Origin: Ustulina deusta
Taxonomy: Eukaryota; Ascomycota; Sordariomycetes; Xylariales; Xylariaceae
Assembly: GCA_023159155.1 (NCBI GenBank)
Contig: JAJNNX010000006.1
Coordinates: 124,001-188,000, forward strand
Length of the DNA stretch: 64,000 nucleotides
Direction: 5' to 3'
Shown here: one piece after another, positions 23,125-33,758 of the stretch
Layout of the letters: every line of letters starts with the position of its first letter
How positions within the stretch are numbered: position 1 is the first letter of the stretch
Program-made: the position numbers and the translations under genes
Notes under the pieces: generated by a model
What the model was told of the DNA's origin: nothing
The model's database searches: none
The model's input: only the letters and a program-made list of their open reading frames with translations

Positions 23125-24887
23125 ATGGGGCTATTTAGCGGTGTGTCGCCTGCGGGCACACTTGCTGTAAGTCTCCCTTCCCACCGCCGGACTGGCCGAG
23201 GCGTGGGTGCGTGGCCCCTAACATTTGTCGTGTGTCGTAGATCGGGATAGTCGTCGGTTTAGTGTCCACGAGCGTCCAGTCCCTCGGCCTCACCCTGCAG
23301 CGGAAATCGCATATGCTCGAAGATGAGAAACGGCCCCATGAGCTACAGAGACCCCCATACCGGCGGCGGAGGTGGCAGTTAGGGATGGGCATGTTCGTTA
23401 TTTCAAACGTGCTTGGAAGCTCGATACAGATCTCTACGTTGCCCCTGCCAGTCTTGTCGACCTTACAAGCCGCCGGCCTAGTCTTCAACTCGATATGCGC
23501 CACCTTGATCCTCGACGAGCCCTTCACGAGGTGGTCATTTTGGGGGACAGCACTTGTCGCCATAGGGGCTGCGCTGATAGCCATATTCGGCGCCATACCC
23601 TCTCCAGCCCATAGTTTGTCCGAACTGCTGGAGTTATTAGGGAGGTGGCAATTCATCGCCTGGATGTCACTGCAGGTCGTCGTCGTTCTCGCCATGGCCT
23701 TGTCCGTCGAATTCATGAACCACTTTAAGAACATCGCGCAGAATCCAAAGTTCCGCCTAGCGAGAGGCCTAGCCTATGGGTGCATTAGTGGTATTCTCTC
23801 CGCACATTCCCTCCTCTTTGCCAAATCGGCCGTCGAATTAATTCTCAGAACAATTGCCGATAGCGATAACCAGTTTGTACACTGGCAGTCCTGGATACTA
23901 GTCCTAGGGCTCGTCGCCCTCGCTTTGAGTCAGTTGTATTATCTCCACCGTGGCTTGAAGCTCGTTTCAACATCAGTATTATACCCTCTAGTGTTTTGCA
24001 TTTACAACATCATTGCTATTTTAGACGGCCTGATTTACTTCCGCCAGACGGACTTAATTACACCTATGCACGGTGGGCTCATTGCCCTCGGCACCACCAT
24101 TCTACTATCAGGCGTTCTAGCCCTATCTTGGCGCCTCAGCGACGAGCAACATCATCCAGTCGTTGGCCAATCCTCATTAGCACCAGGATTGGGACTTGTG
24201 GAGGATACGGAAGGCGAGGACGAATCAGCGATAGATTCCGACCTTCTTAGCGAAGACGGGGAAGCAATCTTACCCGTGTATGATACATTTTCTCGCGACC
24301 GAGAGACGACACCCTTTTTACCAAGCCGCAAAGCAAGCCAGCGTTGGAATGAGGAGATTTGGGATGAATTAGAAGATCAGCAGTCTTCCAGGGCTAGTAG
24401 ACAGCGATCAAGCACCATGCCAACGGGGCCCGCACTGAGCGAAGACACCCCGTTACTCACTGGGCGACGAATACCGCCAGGGGTATCAGTCGCGCCGGTA
24501 AGCGGTGCAGGCGGCCGTCACATTGGGGAGAGTCCGCGTAGGATGTTCCGCCGCCGACGGAAATCTACGGGCTTCCCCGGCTTTACGGCACGCAAGCACG
24601 ATCGCCGGAAAAGCTCCTCCAACATGGGCGTTCAGGATGCGCTAGGCGGGATCTTGAAGCTGAAGTGGTGGCGGAGTAGTGGAAACAGTAGCAATAACAA
24701 TAGCCACGCGGATATCGCCGTGGCGAGGCCAACTGGCAGCAGTGATGGACAGCCTTGGATACTCGGGAGTCAGGAGAGACAGCGGCAACATCAAGATGAG
24801 CAGCAGAGGAGCCCTAGAGAAAGTTCTAACTCACCCCCTAATGAAGAGGGAGGCGGTGGCCAGTCAAGAGGTGACGATGCCGTTTGA
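23125..24887 (+). CDS. NIPA-like (DUF803) Mg2+ transporter with a long cytosolic tail
   Basis: Polytopic membrane protein of the NIPA/DUF803 family within the drug/metabolite-transporter fold. Animal members move Mg2+; substrate in fungi is inferred. Two exons: 23125-23166 (MGLFSGVSPAGTLA, good Kozak context GCCATGG) and 23241-24887, with a 74-nt intron 23167-23240, giving 562 residues. The family hallmark GLVSTSVQSLGLTLQRKSH lies just after the splice, followed by GSSIQISTLPLPVLSTLQAAGLVFNSICATLILDE. About eight or nine hydrophobic helices run to residue ~315. The remaining ~245 residues are hydrophilic, with acidic clusters (EDTEGEDESAIDSD), a basic run RRMFRRRRK and a Gln/Ser/Gly-rich end. 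Such tails are common in fungal members and variable. No regulatory element was recognised. Confidence 0.87.
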
Positions 24888-26075
24888 AATAAATAATCGC
24901 TTCTTTCACGGGAACTAAATAGTTACACAAGAAGGAGCAAGGCAAATCAGGAGAATATTTTTTCCTCGTTCATTTTTGGCTTGAAACCATGACATTCCTG
25001 GAACACAAATGCAATGTGATAATGACACAACTCAAACATTTGCCATATACACACACACACATACATACATCCATATGTACATACATATATACATACATAC
25101 ATACCCAAGGTATTAAGTTTTAGTACACTTCCTGCTACTCTTGGGCTAGATGGATCAGTCAGACGGATAGAATAAAGAGAGAGCGTGAAAGAGACCTTGC
25201 AGAAATATACGAGGTACGGCTGCACGATCCAGCAATTCATCCCTCCCATCTCGTTAGTTTTAATCGCCACCCTCAGTCTTCTGTTGGCTATCTCTCTATT
25301 GGGCGGTTTAACCGCAAGTAGGTAGGTAGGTATCGTATATTTACTTCGCCATGTCTTACCCACAGGAATGAAAACTTCGCGTGGTATCGAGGCTTCATAG
25401 TAGCGGCTGTTTTGTCTTGGTTGCCCTTGCCGATATCCTTTCTTGGTATGCTCTTTATTGCTAGATGAAGAACTAGGTAGATCCCTAGATATTCGTAGAG
25501 GTAACCTCTCCCCAGCCCCAGTTCGCCTAGACACAGAAAATCTTACAAGGCAACGCTGTCAGGGGTAATAGTTTGTATGATTACAGAGACTGCTGTTATG
25601 GCTAGTGGAATACCTAGGATGTGCATGAAATTCTGCAAGCGGGACGAACATGTCATCGAAACTGTCAGAGTAGGTTTTTGATACAAGTCTATTGACTGTC
25701 CCCTAACCAGCTGTAGAAGCTACGAATCCCATCTGTTTTCGAATGCTCAAGATGCATTGCATGAATCTGTTACCCCAAGTGGCGACGACACTGTGAACGG
25801 ACGTAGGCTTCATGAGACATCTTCAATCTGCAAGCCAAGCCGAACCGTGTCCTCGCTAAAGGGAGAAAAAAGCCGCGTCCCGTCTGATATGTCGAAGTTT
25901 ATACTTTTACAGAGATGTTGCGAGCGACAACCATGCTTTTAAGACGAGATCCACTCTTCCCAAATTCCCTACTTGACCGAACGCTACGTTACACGAAAAT
26001 TGATACTCGGGAAAGGTGACGGCGAAAACCTGAGCAACAAATTGACAGGCCAGAATACCGAAATTCATTTGAGGT
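24888..26075. other. Convergent intergenic region with an AC/ATAC microsatellite
   Basis: The 3' flanks of the NIPA-like gene (+) and SUB2 (-). It contains a (CA)n/(CATA)n microsatellite at 25046-25105 and GTAGGTAGGTAGG at 25320-25332. The 195-codon minus-strand frame at 24947-25534 runs across the microsatellite and has no family features, so I do not call it a gene. Confidence 0.55.
25046..25105. repeat. (CA)n/(CATA)n microsatellite
   Basis: ACACACACACAC followed by repeated ATACATAC and ATATAC words. A simple sequence repeat in the 3' flank between two convergent genes. Confidence 0.85.
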
Positions 26076-28161
26076 TTACGATGCCATATAGGTGCTAGCA
26101 TCGATACCGTCCTTGGGGAATTCACTATAGCTCTGTTAGTCACAAGTACACGAATATGTCTAAAGACAGCTACTCACGGTAGGGCCACCTCAAAACGCTT
26201 CTCAATCGACTTGAGAACCTCCTGGTCTTGGTCGCTGCTTACGAACGAAATCGCGAGACCTTTAGTACCGAAACGGCCAGCACGGCCAACACGGTGAAGA
26301 TAGGAATCAGCATCCGCAGGGAGATCATAATTAATCGCTAGGTTGATGCGTTCAATATCAATACCACGTCCAAAGACATCGGTGGCAACGCAAATCCGCT
26401 TGTTGAATTCTTTGAATTCCTTGTAGCGCTTGATACTATTGCGCATTAGTCTTAAACCACTCAGTTGAAGACGGATATGCCTACCGTTCCTCCTGGCTCA
26501 CACCAGAATGCACCGCGATGGATGGGAAGTTGCACTCTCGAAGCAACTTGTCAAGCTCAGTAGCACGCACAGTGCTCTTGACGAAGATGATGACTTGATT
26601 GAATTGCAGCTCGTCGAGAAGCTCGTTGAGTTTTCGATTCTTTTCCTTCTCCTCAAGCTTGATGTAGTACTGTTGGAGACCGTGTAGTGTCAACTTGGTG
26701 TCTTCGTCGACATAATGTTCCGTAGGATTCTGCATGAATTTGCGGCAGATTGGCTTGATCTCGTCGGAGAGAGTAGCGCTGAACATCATAACCTGCTTCT
26801 GGGTTGGGGTTGATCGGAAGATCTCTTGCACGTCACGGCGCATGTCTAGTTGGGTCAGTCCAGACCAAAACAATTATATCAGGGTAGCTTACCGATAGCA
26901 TCAAGCATCTTATCACACTCATCTAGGACGAAGATTCGGACGCTTCCGAGACGGAGGAACTTGTCACGGATAAGAGCATTAAGACGGCCAGGAGTGCCGA
27001 CAATGATGTGTGGGTGAGTTTCCTTGTTCTTGAGGATCTCGGCATCCTTCTGCATAGGCGTACCACCATAAAACACTCCTGTTTTGATATCCGGCATGTA
27101 TTTGCTGAAGCGGTTGTATTCATTGCGAATCTGGAAGGCCAATTCTCGAGTGTGGCACATGACCAGTACTGAACACTCGCCAGCAACGGGTTCGACTTGC
27201 TGTAGTGTTGTCAAAACGAAGACGGCAGTCTTTCCGAGACCGGATTTGGCTTGGCAGATGATGTCACCACCAAGAAGAGCCTGAGGGATACAGGTCTGTT
27301 GGACTGCAGGTATCGATCGATGTTAGACTAGGTTCCCAAGACGGATGAAAGAACGTAACGTAAAGGAGGTAGGGGTTCGGTAAAGGGGATCGACAAGGTC
27401 CGTCCGTCCGTCGTCATCATCGAGTCGCTCGCGAGAATCGCTGAAATCTATCTCGAACCGACATCTCCCAACTTCGTAGATCTTCGACATGGGTATCCGT
27501 AGATGGTGAGGAACTACATGTAGAAATCACCATCAAGCTCCCGACGCATCAAGGGCCTAGAGCCAGAGATGGTCATTTGTCGTCGACAAAGGCCGATGAG
27601 TATTGAGAGCTTGCGCAAATACGTCATTTGCCTTGCTTAGGTGCGAAAGACTTAATGAAAAGCCATTCAGACCGTGGCCGTAGACACGAGTCTTGCGGTT
27701 GGAGTACACCTCCTTAGTCTTCTCTCCCTTGGAACAGAACGTCCAAGCCAGATGACCTCGTCGGGATCACAGCCGAAGAATGATCCCGCTATTGCCAGCT
27801 TTGGCTCTCTTCGATGACCATAGTATACGCCGACCCTTCACTTGCGACTGGACTTGCTTGACAGACGACGAGACGGACGCTTGAAGGAGGGATAGGTGAT
27901 GCTTGCTTGCTTTGGGACGTGTAAGATGTAAGACTAACCCTCCGAAGGATGTTCGAATCCGCAATCGGCAATGGCCCGAAGAAGCTCAGGCTTTAGCAGG
28001 AAGTCGCGGAATCCAGTGGAGTGGATGCCGACATAGGAGCCCTTCTTGTCAACATTGTTTCCAGCCGGAGCGGCATCAGCCTTCTTTCCGTTGGTGGGCG
28101 CGGCATCATTAGTCGCTAGTTCCTCGTCCGAGTAATCGATCAGATCCTCCTCGGCAGACAT
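26076..28161 (-). CDS. SUB2: SUB2/UAP56 DECD-box RNA helicase (mRNA export and splicing)
   Basis: ATP-dependent RNA helicase of the TREX complex and spliceosome assembly, nuclear, 433 residues (yeast Sub2 is 446). Five exons: 28161-27939, 27303-26893, 26845-26485, 26435-26178 and 26124-26076; introns 27304-27938, 26846-26892, 26436-26484 and 26125-26177. Motifs: N-terminal acidic [12 protein letters not shown]-motif [16 protein letters not shown] spanning the first splice; Walker A SGLGKT (95-100); [15 protein letters not shown]; the diagnostic DECD (202-205); [40 protein letters not shown]. It ends [11 protein letters not shown]. Introns 2-4 are 47-53 nt; intron 1 is 635 nt, by far the longest in the window. 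The gene faces away from RPR2. The call is very secure. Confidence 0.97.
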
Positions 28162-28775
28162 GATGGCGAAGTGGCTGGGATGCGCGAGGCCTCAGAGCCT
28201 TGTGGGGAAAGCTAGGCGTCGAAAGAGCGGGACGAAAAGCGCCGTGCGATGAAATAATTGACGACCGACAGTCGTAGGTAGTAGTGGCCGTGGCTCAAAC
28301 TAAAGAAGAATGGTGTGTCGAAGGAAAGTGGCGCGATGATTCTGATTCTGGAGAGAGAGGGAGAGAGAGAGAGATGGAGGGAGGAGGATACGGTAGAAAG
28401 GACAGAGGTGGATTATGTTGTGGCAGAGAAAGGCTAGTGATGGAGGAGATCAGCCAGAAATCAGTGATGGGCAATGTCGGTGCCTTGACACTCTAAGCCC
28501 AATGTGGTTTAGGTTGGAGTCAGAAGGCTGTGCAACAATGTTGCTAGTGCGCCAGAATGTCTGACAGCTGACAGGAAGCTCTGGCCAGATGCCCACCCAC
28601 CAAGTACATAGGTACACTTAGGTAAGTACCTACTAATTCTCTACCTGGGTACTGAAGTAGCTCATACTGTAGGGGCATTTATTTCCCTACTCCCATTAAG
28701 CTATCGTATCAATAACAACACTATTCAGAAATCGAATCCATTTACACGCACAGTCAAAGAGGCAGTAGATCAAAC
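28162..28775. promoter_or_regulatory. Divergent promoter region of SUB2 and RPR2, with a GA-rich tract
   Basis: 614 bp between two divergent starts, so it should hold both promoters. A GA-rich tract, GAGAGAGAGGGAGAGAGAGAGAG, lies at 28351-28373, and a TACATAGGTACACTTAGGTAAGTACCTAC cluster at 28603-28632 on the RPR2 side. No TATA box or transcription start can be fixed from sequence alone. The short plus-strand frame 28284-28496 runs through the GA tract and is not a gene. Confidence 0.5.
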
Positions 28776-29327
28776 ATGGCAAAAACGAAGACAAGTGGCT
28801 CTATACCTAATAAGCATCTATATTCACGCCTATCCTACTTGCACCAGGCAGCAGCGGTTCTAGCGTCACAGGTTGGAACCACCCCCCTTTCCAAATCGGA
28901 TTCCGTTGTGTCGAGGAGTCTTGAAGATAAAGGAGAGCCCTCAGATGCGCAGAAATATCCTGCTGCTGACCAGCTAAGACTAAACTTTGCCCGCCATCTA
29001 CTGACTGATCTTCGAGCGACGTCACTCAAAAGCCAGATACGGCTATCCCCAGCAATAAAGCACACCATCTGCAAGTTCTGCGATGCATTGCTCATCGAGG
29101 GTGAAACTAGCAGCTCGGTGGTTGAGAACAAGAGCAAACACGGCAAGAAACCCTGGGCAGATGTTCTGGTCGTCAAATGTAACACTTGCGGCGGAGTAAA
29201 GCGTTTTCCCGTCCACGGTCCGCGCCAGAAGCGCCGGCCAGAACGAGGACAAGTGTCAAAGGGATATGTCGAAACACACACAGTCAAGCAGCAAGGACCA
29301 GGCGATGAGAAGATGGACGTTACCTAA
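28776..29327 (+). CDS. RPR2: RNase P/MRP protein subunit, Rpr2/Snm1/Rpp21 family
   Basis: Single-exon 183-residue protein of the Rpr2/Rpp21/Snm1 family, which binds the RNA subunit of RNase P (5' maturation of tRNA) or RNase MRP. Visible features: an N-terminal helix HLYSRLSYLHQAA (14-26), the basic helix FARHLLTDLRATSLKSQIRLSP (71-92) that precedes the zinc ribbon in this family, and four metal-binding cysteines as CKFC (99-102) and CNTC (135-138), followed by VKRFPVHG. The C-terminal tail is basic and then acidic. Which of the two paralogues (RPR2 or SNM1) it represents is not certain; filamentous fungi often annotate it as Rpr2. Start ATG at 28776 is the first in frame and fits the family N-terminus. 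Confidence 0.88.
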   Translation: MAKTKTSGSIPNKHLYSRLSYLHQAAAVLASQVGTTPLSKSDSVVSRSLEDKGEPSDAQKYPAADQLRLNFARHLLTDLRATSLKSQIRLSPAIKHTICKFCDALLIEGETSSSVVENKSKHGKKPWADVLVVKCNTCGGVKRFPVHGPRQKRRPERGQVSKGYVETHTVKQQGPGDEKMDVT

Positions 29328-30092
29328 AAGGTAGCTAAGTAATACCCATCGCAATCGCGGAGCTTTTTAAGATACTTTACCGCTATTGTTGTGACGACTT
29401 TGGATGGATGGGCTAGGTTCCAACCCCGAGCTTGGGTTGTACGGACACGGAGAGACTATTAGAGCAAGGGCACTCGGAAACATGTGCATGATATTGACAT
29501 GAGCATCAAACCCGCGGCCTGTGACACCTATTTAGTAAGGTGTCCAGATTCTTTGTAGCGATAGCTTGAGGCTAACGCAACAATTAGAAGGCGAAATGCG
29601 AGGTGGAGAGGGTCGGGGCTAGGATTACAGATCGCTGTTCATCCCGGGTTTGACGCCAACATTGATTGATTATAATTCGCAATCGCGTTAAAGGGTGCAA
29701 AAAGCAGGCTCCGCCCATCTAGCGCATTTCAGGTCTATGGACATTCCTCTACGCTGATGTAGGGAGTCTAAAATCCAAACACCGAAAAGCTCAGAAACTT
29801 CAGATAGTTCATCAAGAACACAACTTCATCCCCTACAATGTGTGAAAGGGTAGCATTACATATGCTTTCGCTCTGCTACGATTTAAACCCACCAATCAAG
29901 AAGTTGCTCTTATTACTCATTATACACAGCTCGTTATATGGAACGAATATTACTAATGATACATATCCGGTGATACACCACATTCCAACATAAGAGGCTG
30001 GCCGCTCTCTATATCACGCAAAACTCTCCACCGGCCCAAATCCAGCCATCTTAACACGACATAGTCCCCTATTATTGCTCGAAGCAGCCAGC
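29328..30092. other. Intergenic region with no recognised feature
   Basis: The 3' flanks of RPR2 (+) and the rhodopsin-domain gene (-). I see no open frame of interest, RNA gene or repeat in it. Confidence 0.5.
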
Positions 30093-31516
30093 TTATTTAG
30101 GATAATATTGCGCTTCAAAGTCTCTTTGAACCCGGATCCCGCCTCGGTCGTTATCCGGTGTGTGTGTCTCGTTTATCGGCTTGGACGTGCACTCCGCAAC
30201 CACTTTCCCATCTACAGTTGGGGTTAATTTTATGGAACCATCCCTGCTGACAATGCGGTCTGCACTGTCGTTGAGCTCACTATATTTCCGAGACCGTTTG
30301 TTCGTGCCGGAACTACCAAACGTCTTCAGATATAAATGATTCATGCTTGGCTTGACTGTGGTCGTGGAAATGCCTAGTTTGCCCAGGATAGGTCGAACGT
30401 AAGCATTGAACAAAGGCCCTAATGTCGGTATGCACACGGCAATGACCCCCAGGTATAGCTCGAGCGCGGCGATGACCCCCACCTCACACACCGATGCAGT
30501 CCAGTCAGGGGCACCCCTCGTTTTCTCCGTCACGACTAGTCGCCAAATAACAAGGGCAATAGTTCTGTAGAGACAGTGAGATGGCAGTCAGGGCTAACAA
30601 GAGCAGACATAGGAGGTCACAAGCAGACTCACACAAACCCAAAACCAAACATGGCCGTTACAGTTAGCTTATCCCTAACTGACATCTTCAGGCCCCAAAG
30701 CACCGGCAGAGGCAGACAGAGGACCAAAAAGTCAAGAACGAAGTTGGCACCTAGCGTAGCATTGTCGTATATGATCGTGTCTCGACACCATCCAGTTGGC
30801 TTCGGATCCCAATACTGAGAGATGGGGATACAGTTGGTCAGGAAGAAGGGAATGAACGATACTGCAGTGTTCAGAGTCAGCAATCACCGCCTTAGAGGAG
30901 TGGTCAGGAGTTTACTTCTGGAGCCCGGTTATAGCCTAGGTGGGAGCCTCGGGATTGGAAGAAAATGACTCGGGTGATTACTTACCAAAGTATATGGCGA
31001 CTAACGTCATCACGCCGTAATTCCAACGCCTGAATACTGGTATGGTGTATATTCTATAGTAGAGGGAGAGCATTGACAATTTTGTAAAGGCCGTCCCCAG
31101 GAGGTAGGCGATTTCGCTAAAAAGCAAGACCTGTAGAAGTGAGCGAATTAGTCGCATTACACGCAAGCCTCATAAAGGACATGCACACCTTGGCCAGGGT
31201 AGTGAGCTGTTCCGGCGTGAGGATCTTGATATGCATTCCTAGTCCATTGGGGACACCCCAGAATGACGAGGACGCCATAAGGATCATAGAGCACTGCCGA
31301 TACGTTAGCAAGGCAGCTCTCAAGGATTGTCCCAAGTCATATGCGACTTACGAATCCAAGAACCGAGAGATAATCGTCCACGTATATTTTGCGCCCCGCA
31401 TAGCGGGCAGACCAGAAACGTAGGCAGATGATGCCGAAGGTTACGGTGAGGAATACGATGTCAACGATGAGAAACTGACGGCCACAAGCACTGGCCTGAT
31501 AGAAGGAGTACGTCAT
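30093..31516 (-). CDS. SAT4-type fungal rhodopsin-domain integral membrane protein
   Basis: Seven-helix membrane protein of the fungus-specific SAT4/rhodopsin-like domain family; function is unknown in general, and some relatives with a CFEM domain act as surface receptors. Five exons: 31516-31352, 31293-31189, 31130-30986, 30861-30633 and 30564-30093; introns 31294-31351, 31131-31188, 30862-30985 and 30565-30632; total 371 residues. Family marks are GRKIYVDDYLSVLGF after the first helix, the TKLSMLSLYYRIY motif, and C...CIPISQYWDPKPTGWCRD with paired cysteines, then FVLDFLVLCLPLPVLWGLKMSVRDKLTV and GVIAALELYLGVIAVCIPTLGPLF. The cytosolic tail of ~110 residues is polar. There is no CFEM domain in the N-terminus. 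The splice model keeps the frame and family motifs at each junction; the donor of intron 4 could shift by two bases but only one choice keeps the frame. Confidence 0.9.
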
Positions 31517-32899
31517 TGCGATCCTTGGATTCAGCTACACGCACGCCAACGATTGGGTATCGAGAAGTCGCAATGACTAGGCGTCTTTCCGACAAAACCT
31601 GGATGTATCTCAACAGAGACGAGATCGGGTTTGAGAGTCAGAAGCGAGCGAGGCAAGGAATGCATGGGTGGATAACGAAACCAATTTCAACCTCCATTTT
31701 CTTTGTCTGGTCTTCTCTTTCAATCTCGTCCCCTTTCAATTGTCTAAGCAAAGCCATCATTGAGCGCCAGGTTGCGTTGGAGTGGCAAGGAACAAATCTC
31801 AATTCCGGGCGTGATGCCTGCCCTGTCAAGTATTCATTCCAGCTTGGTCATTCATTTGCAGGATTTCGGACTAAGAGACTGCCCCGAAGGTTACCGGACC
31901 TAATAGACCCTTCATTACCAATAAAGGCAACCAATCTCGTCATCGACTTGTATTTGTCGTTATCCTAGATCAAACACGATTCGTTCGATATGTACCCGAG
32001 CTCTGGACACTCGAGTCTCATGGCCTAGCCCATCTCTTTGACTCTTTCTGGTCTGGACATTGCCTTCATTCATTGGTTTACATACAAATCTTGATTTTGC
32101 CGTGGAACGTAGTTTCTTTGAACCACCAAGCGTCCACCAGAGTCAGGAATCTTTGCCATTATCGGCATTTCCGACGAGATAGATAGACCAGATGCCCAAG
32201 ATCGTATCGCCCACAGTCCAGACAAAAGCCCCATTACGCAAGTTATGTTTTAAGATTTGAGATGCAACTCTGGGACGCATGTGTAGAAATGTCTTTGACG
32301 ATGAGCTAGGATATATGAAGTATTCATTACCAGCAGCTTAAGTCCGACGTGAATCAGACGAGCCTCAGGATAAAACACAGGAAGTCTAATTTCGATTGGC
32401 TTGTTCGCATGTTCTTAGAGAGCAAAGAGTTAGACTCGGGCAGTCCGTAGCCCCTTCTCTTCCATCCGAGTTATCATTGACTGCCGTAGCGGCTAGGCCG
32501 GCATTGTAATGAGGTAAGGGTGATAATAAGTCGAGCATTTTGATAAGCATCTGCTTGGCTATTCGTAGGAAACTTTCGCGACAGAACGAGACCGTCCTTA
32601 GTCGGCAAGCCCATAAAGTTGTTGATCACCCCCTGTCATGCCTTGTCATCCTCCCTCGACTCTGCTTCCTTGTGGTACCTAAGACATAGCCTCGTCACTA
32701 GTAACTCTTATGGTAAGAGCCGGGCCTGCACAGCTAAGTGTTCAGTGCCTCTTTGGGCCATCGTCACATGTAATTTAGCTGTCCGTATAAACAACACGGT
32801 GATCTGCACACCTACCTACCCACGCAAGGCATGAGAACGCAGGATCATAAAAGACATAGTCATTACCACACATTCTCCATCAAAGCCCCATCGCGAACA
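31517..32899. other. Intergenic region between the rhodopsin-domain gene and PHS1
   Basis: Promoter side of the rhodopsin-domain gene and 3' flank of PHS1. The plus-strand frame 31516-31968 (150 codons) overlaps the promoter of the minus-strand gene and shows no conserved motif, so I leave it out as a gene. No RNA gene or repeat seen. Confidence 0.5.
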
Positions 32900-33758
32900 T
32901 CACTTGTTCTCGACGCGCTCCGTCAGCCCCAGAGCCCGCCGTCTCTGAGAAAACATATACGTGTACAGAAAATAACTCGCTTCAAGCTGTAATCAGCCCC
33001 TATACCTCCCTACCACGCCCAAATGCTAGAAACGACAGGAAAAACGTACCTGGTATATACGACAATAGCCCCGCGAACAGATACCCCCTGTAGAACAGGC
33101 CAATACCGCCAGCCCGGACAAGACTCAGGTAGCCAAGCGAAGCCTCGCTCAAGAAGCCCACAGGGTACAGCAGTATGAAAGCAGTATACCTACACACATC
33201 ATCATCATCAACATCATCATCATCATCATCAGCCCCGCCCTTTACCAATCCACGACCCGAATGCGCAAATACCGAGCAGAGGCGCGCGAGCAAGGTAGAC
33301 GACGAAAAGAAAAGAGCAAGCACAGACCTCAACCACTTCAACGCCTTCGGCGGGCCGCGGCCAAGCGCGACCGCCACGAAGAGGGCGTACCGCAAGACAT
33401 CCGAGCAGCCCCACGCGGCGAGGCAACCTCGCAGGGCGGTCCGTCCGAGCCCGGGCGCGACGACGAGGTCGGGGAACCGGCGCATGACGGTCCAGACGAC
33501 GAGATTCCGGCCGCCGATCTGCACGGCGGCGGCGGCGGGCGACGCGCGGACGAGGCCCGCCGCGGCATGCAGGACCTCGAGGGCGGCGGCGCTCTGCACG
33601 GCCGTGACGAGGGCGATGTCGGTGCGCAGCAGCAGCAGCAGCGCCGCCTCGTCCCCGGGAGTCGTGGTGGCGACGCTGTGGAATAGCACGCGGGCGGTGA
33701 GATATGTCCAGGCGAGGAGGGACACGAGGTTATACAGGAGGAGGTAATAGCGGGACAT
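32900..33758 (-). CDS. PHS1: PHS1, very-long-chain (3R)-3-hydroxyacyl-CoA dehydratase
   Basis: Third enzyme of the fatty-acid elongation cycle in the ER: removes water from 3-hydroxyacyl-CoA. Three exons: 33758-33328, 33189-33050 and 32979-32900; introns 33190-33327 and 32980-33049, giving 216 residues (yeast Phs1 is 217). Marks: YYLLLYNLVSLLAWTYL at the start, ALEVLHAAAGLV, VQIGGRNLVVW, WGCSDVLRYALF, then across the first splice LRYTAFILLYPVGFLSE with the catalytic pair Tyr152 and Glu159 (seven apart, as Tyr149/Glu156 in yeast), and a C-terminal YTYMFSQRRRALGL like the family's YTHMxxQRRK. An upstream in-frame ATG at 33779 would add seven residues. Intron 1 has an unusual GTCTGT donor and contains the GAT-repeat that would otherwise read as poly-Asp. 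Exon 1 is very GC-rich with a (CTG)n Leu run. The gene starts about 200 bp from the AT-rich block. Confidence 0.9.
33197..33232. repeat. (ATC)n microsatellite within PHS1 intron 1
   Basis: CATCATCATCATCAACATCATCATCATCATCATC on the plus strand. On the coding strand it is (GAT)n and would read as Asp repeats, but it lies inside the intron inferred from family alignment of the flanking exons. Confidence 0.85.

Noticed and set aside
24947..25534. 195-codon minus-strand frame
   Set aside because: Runs through a (CA)n/(CATA)n microsatellite, giving a Tyr/Cys/Val repeat, with no family features; it lies in the 3' flank of convergent genes.
31516..31968. 150-codon plus-strand frame
   Set aside because: Overlaps the first codons and promoter of the rhodopsin-domain gene on the other strand and shows no conserved motifs.
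33190..33327. Poly-Asp low-complexity loop as a protein feature of PHS1
   Set aside because: Family continuity across the splice shows the interval is an intron with a microsatellite.
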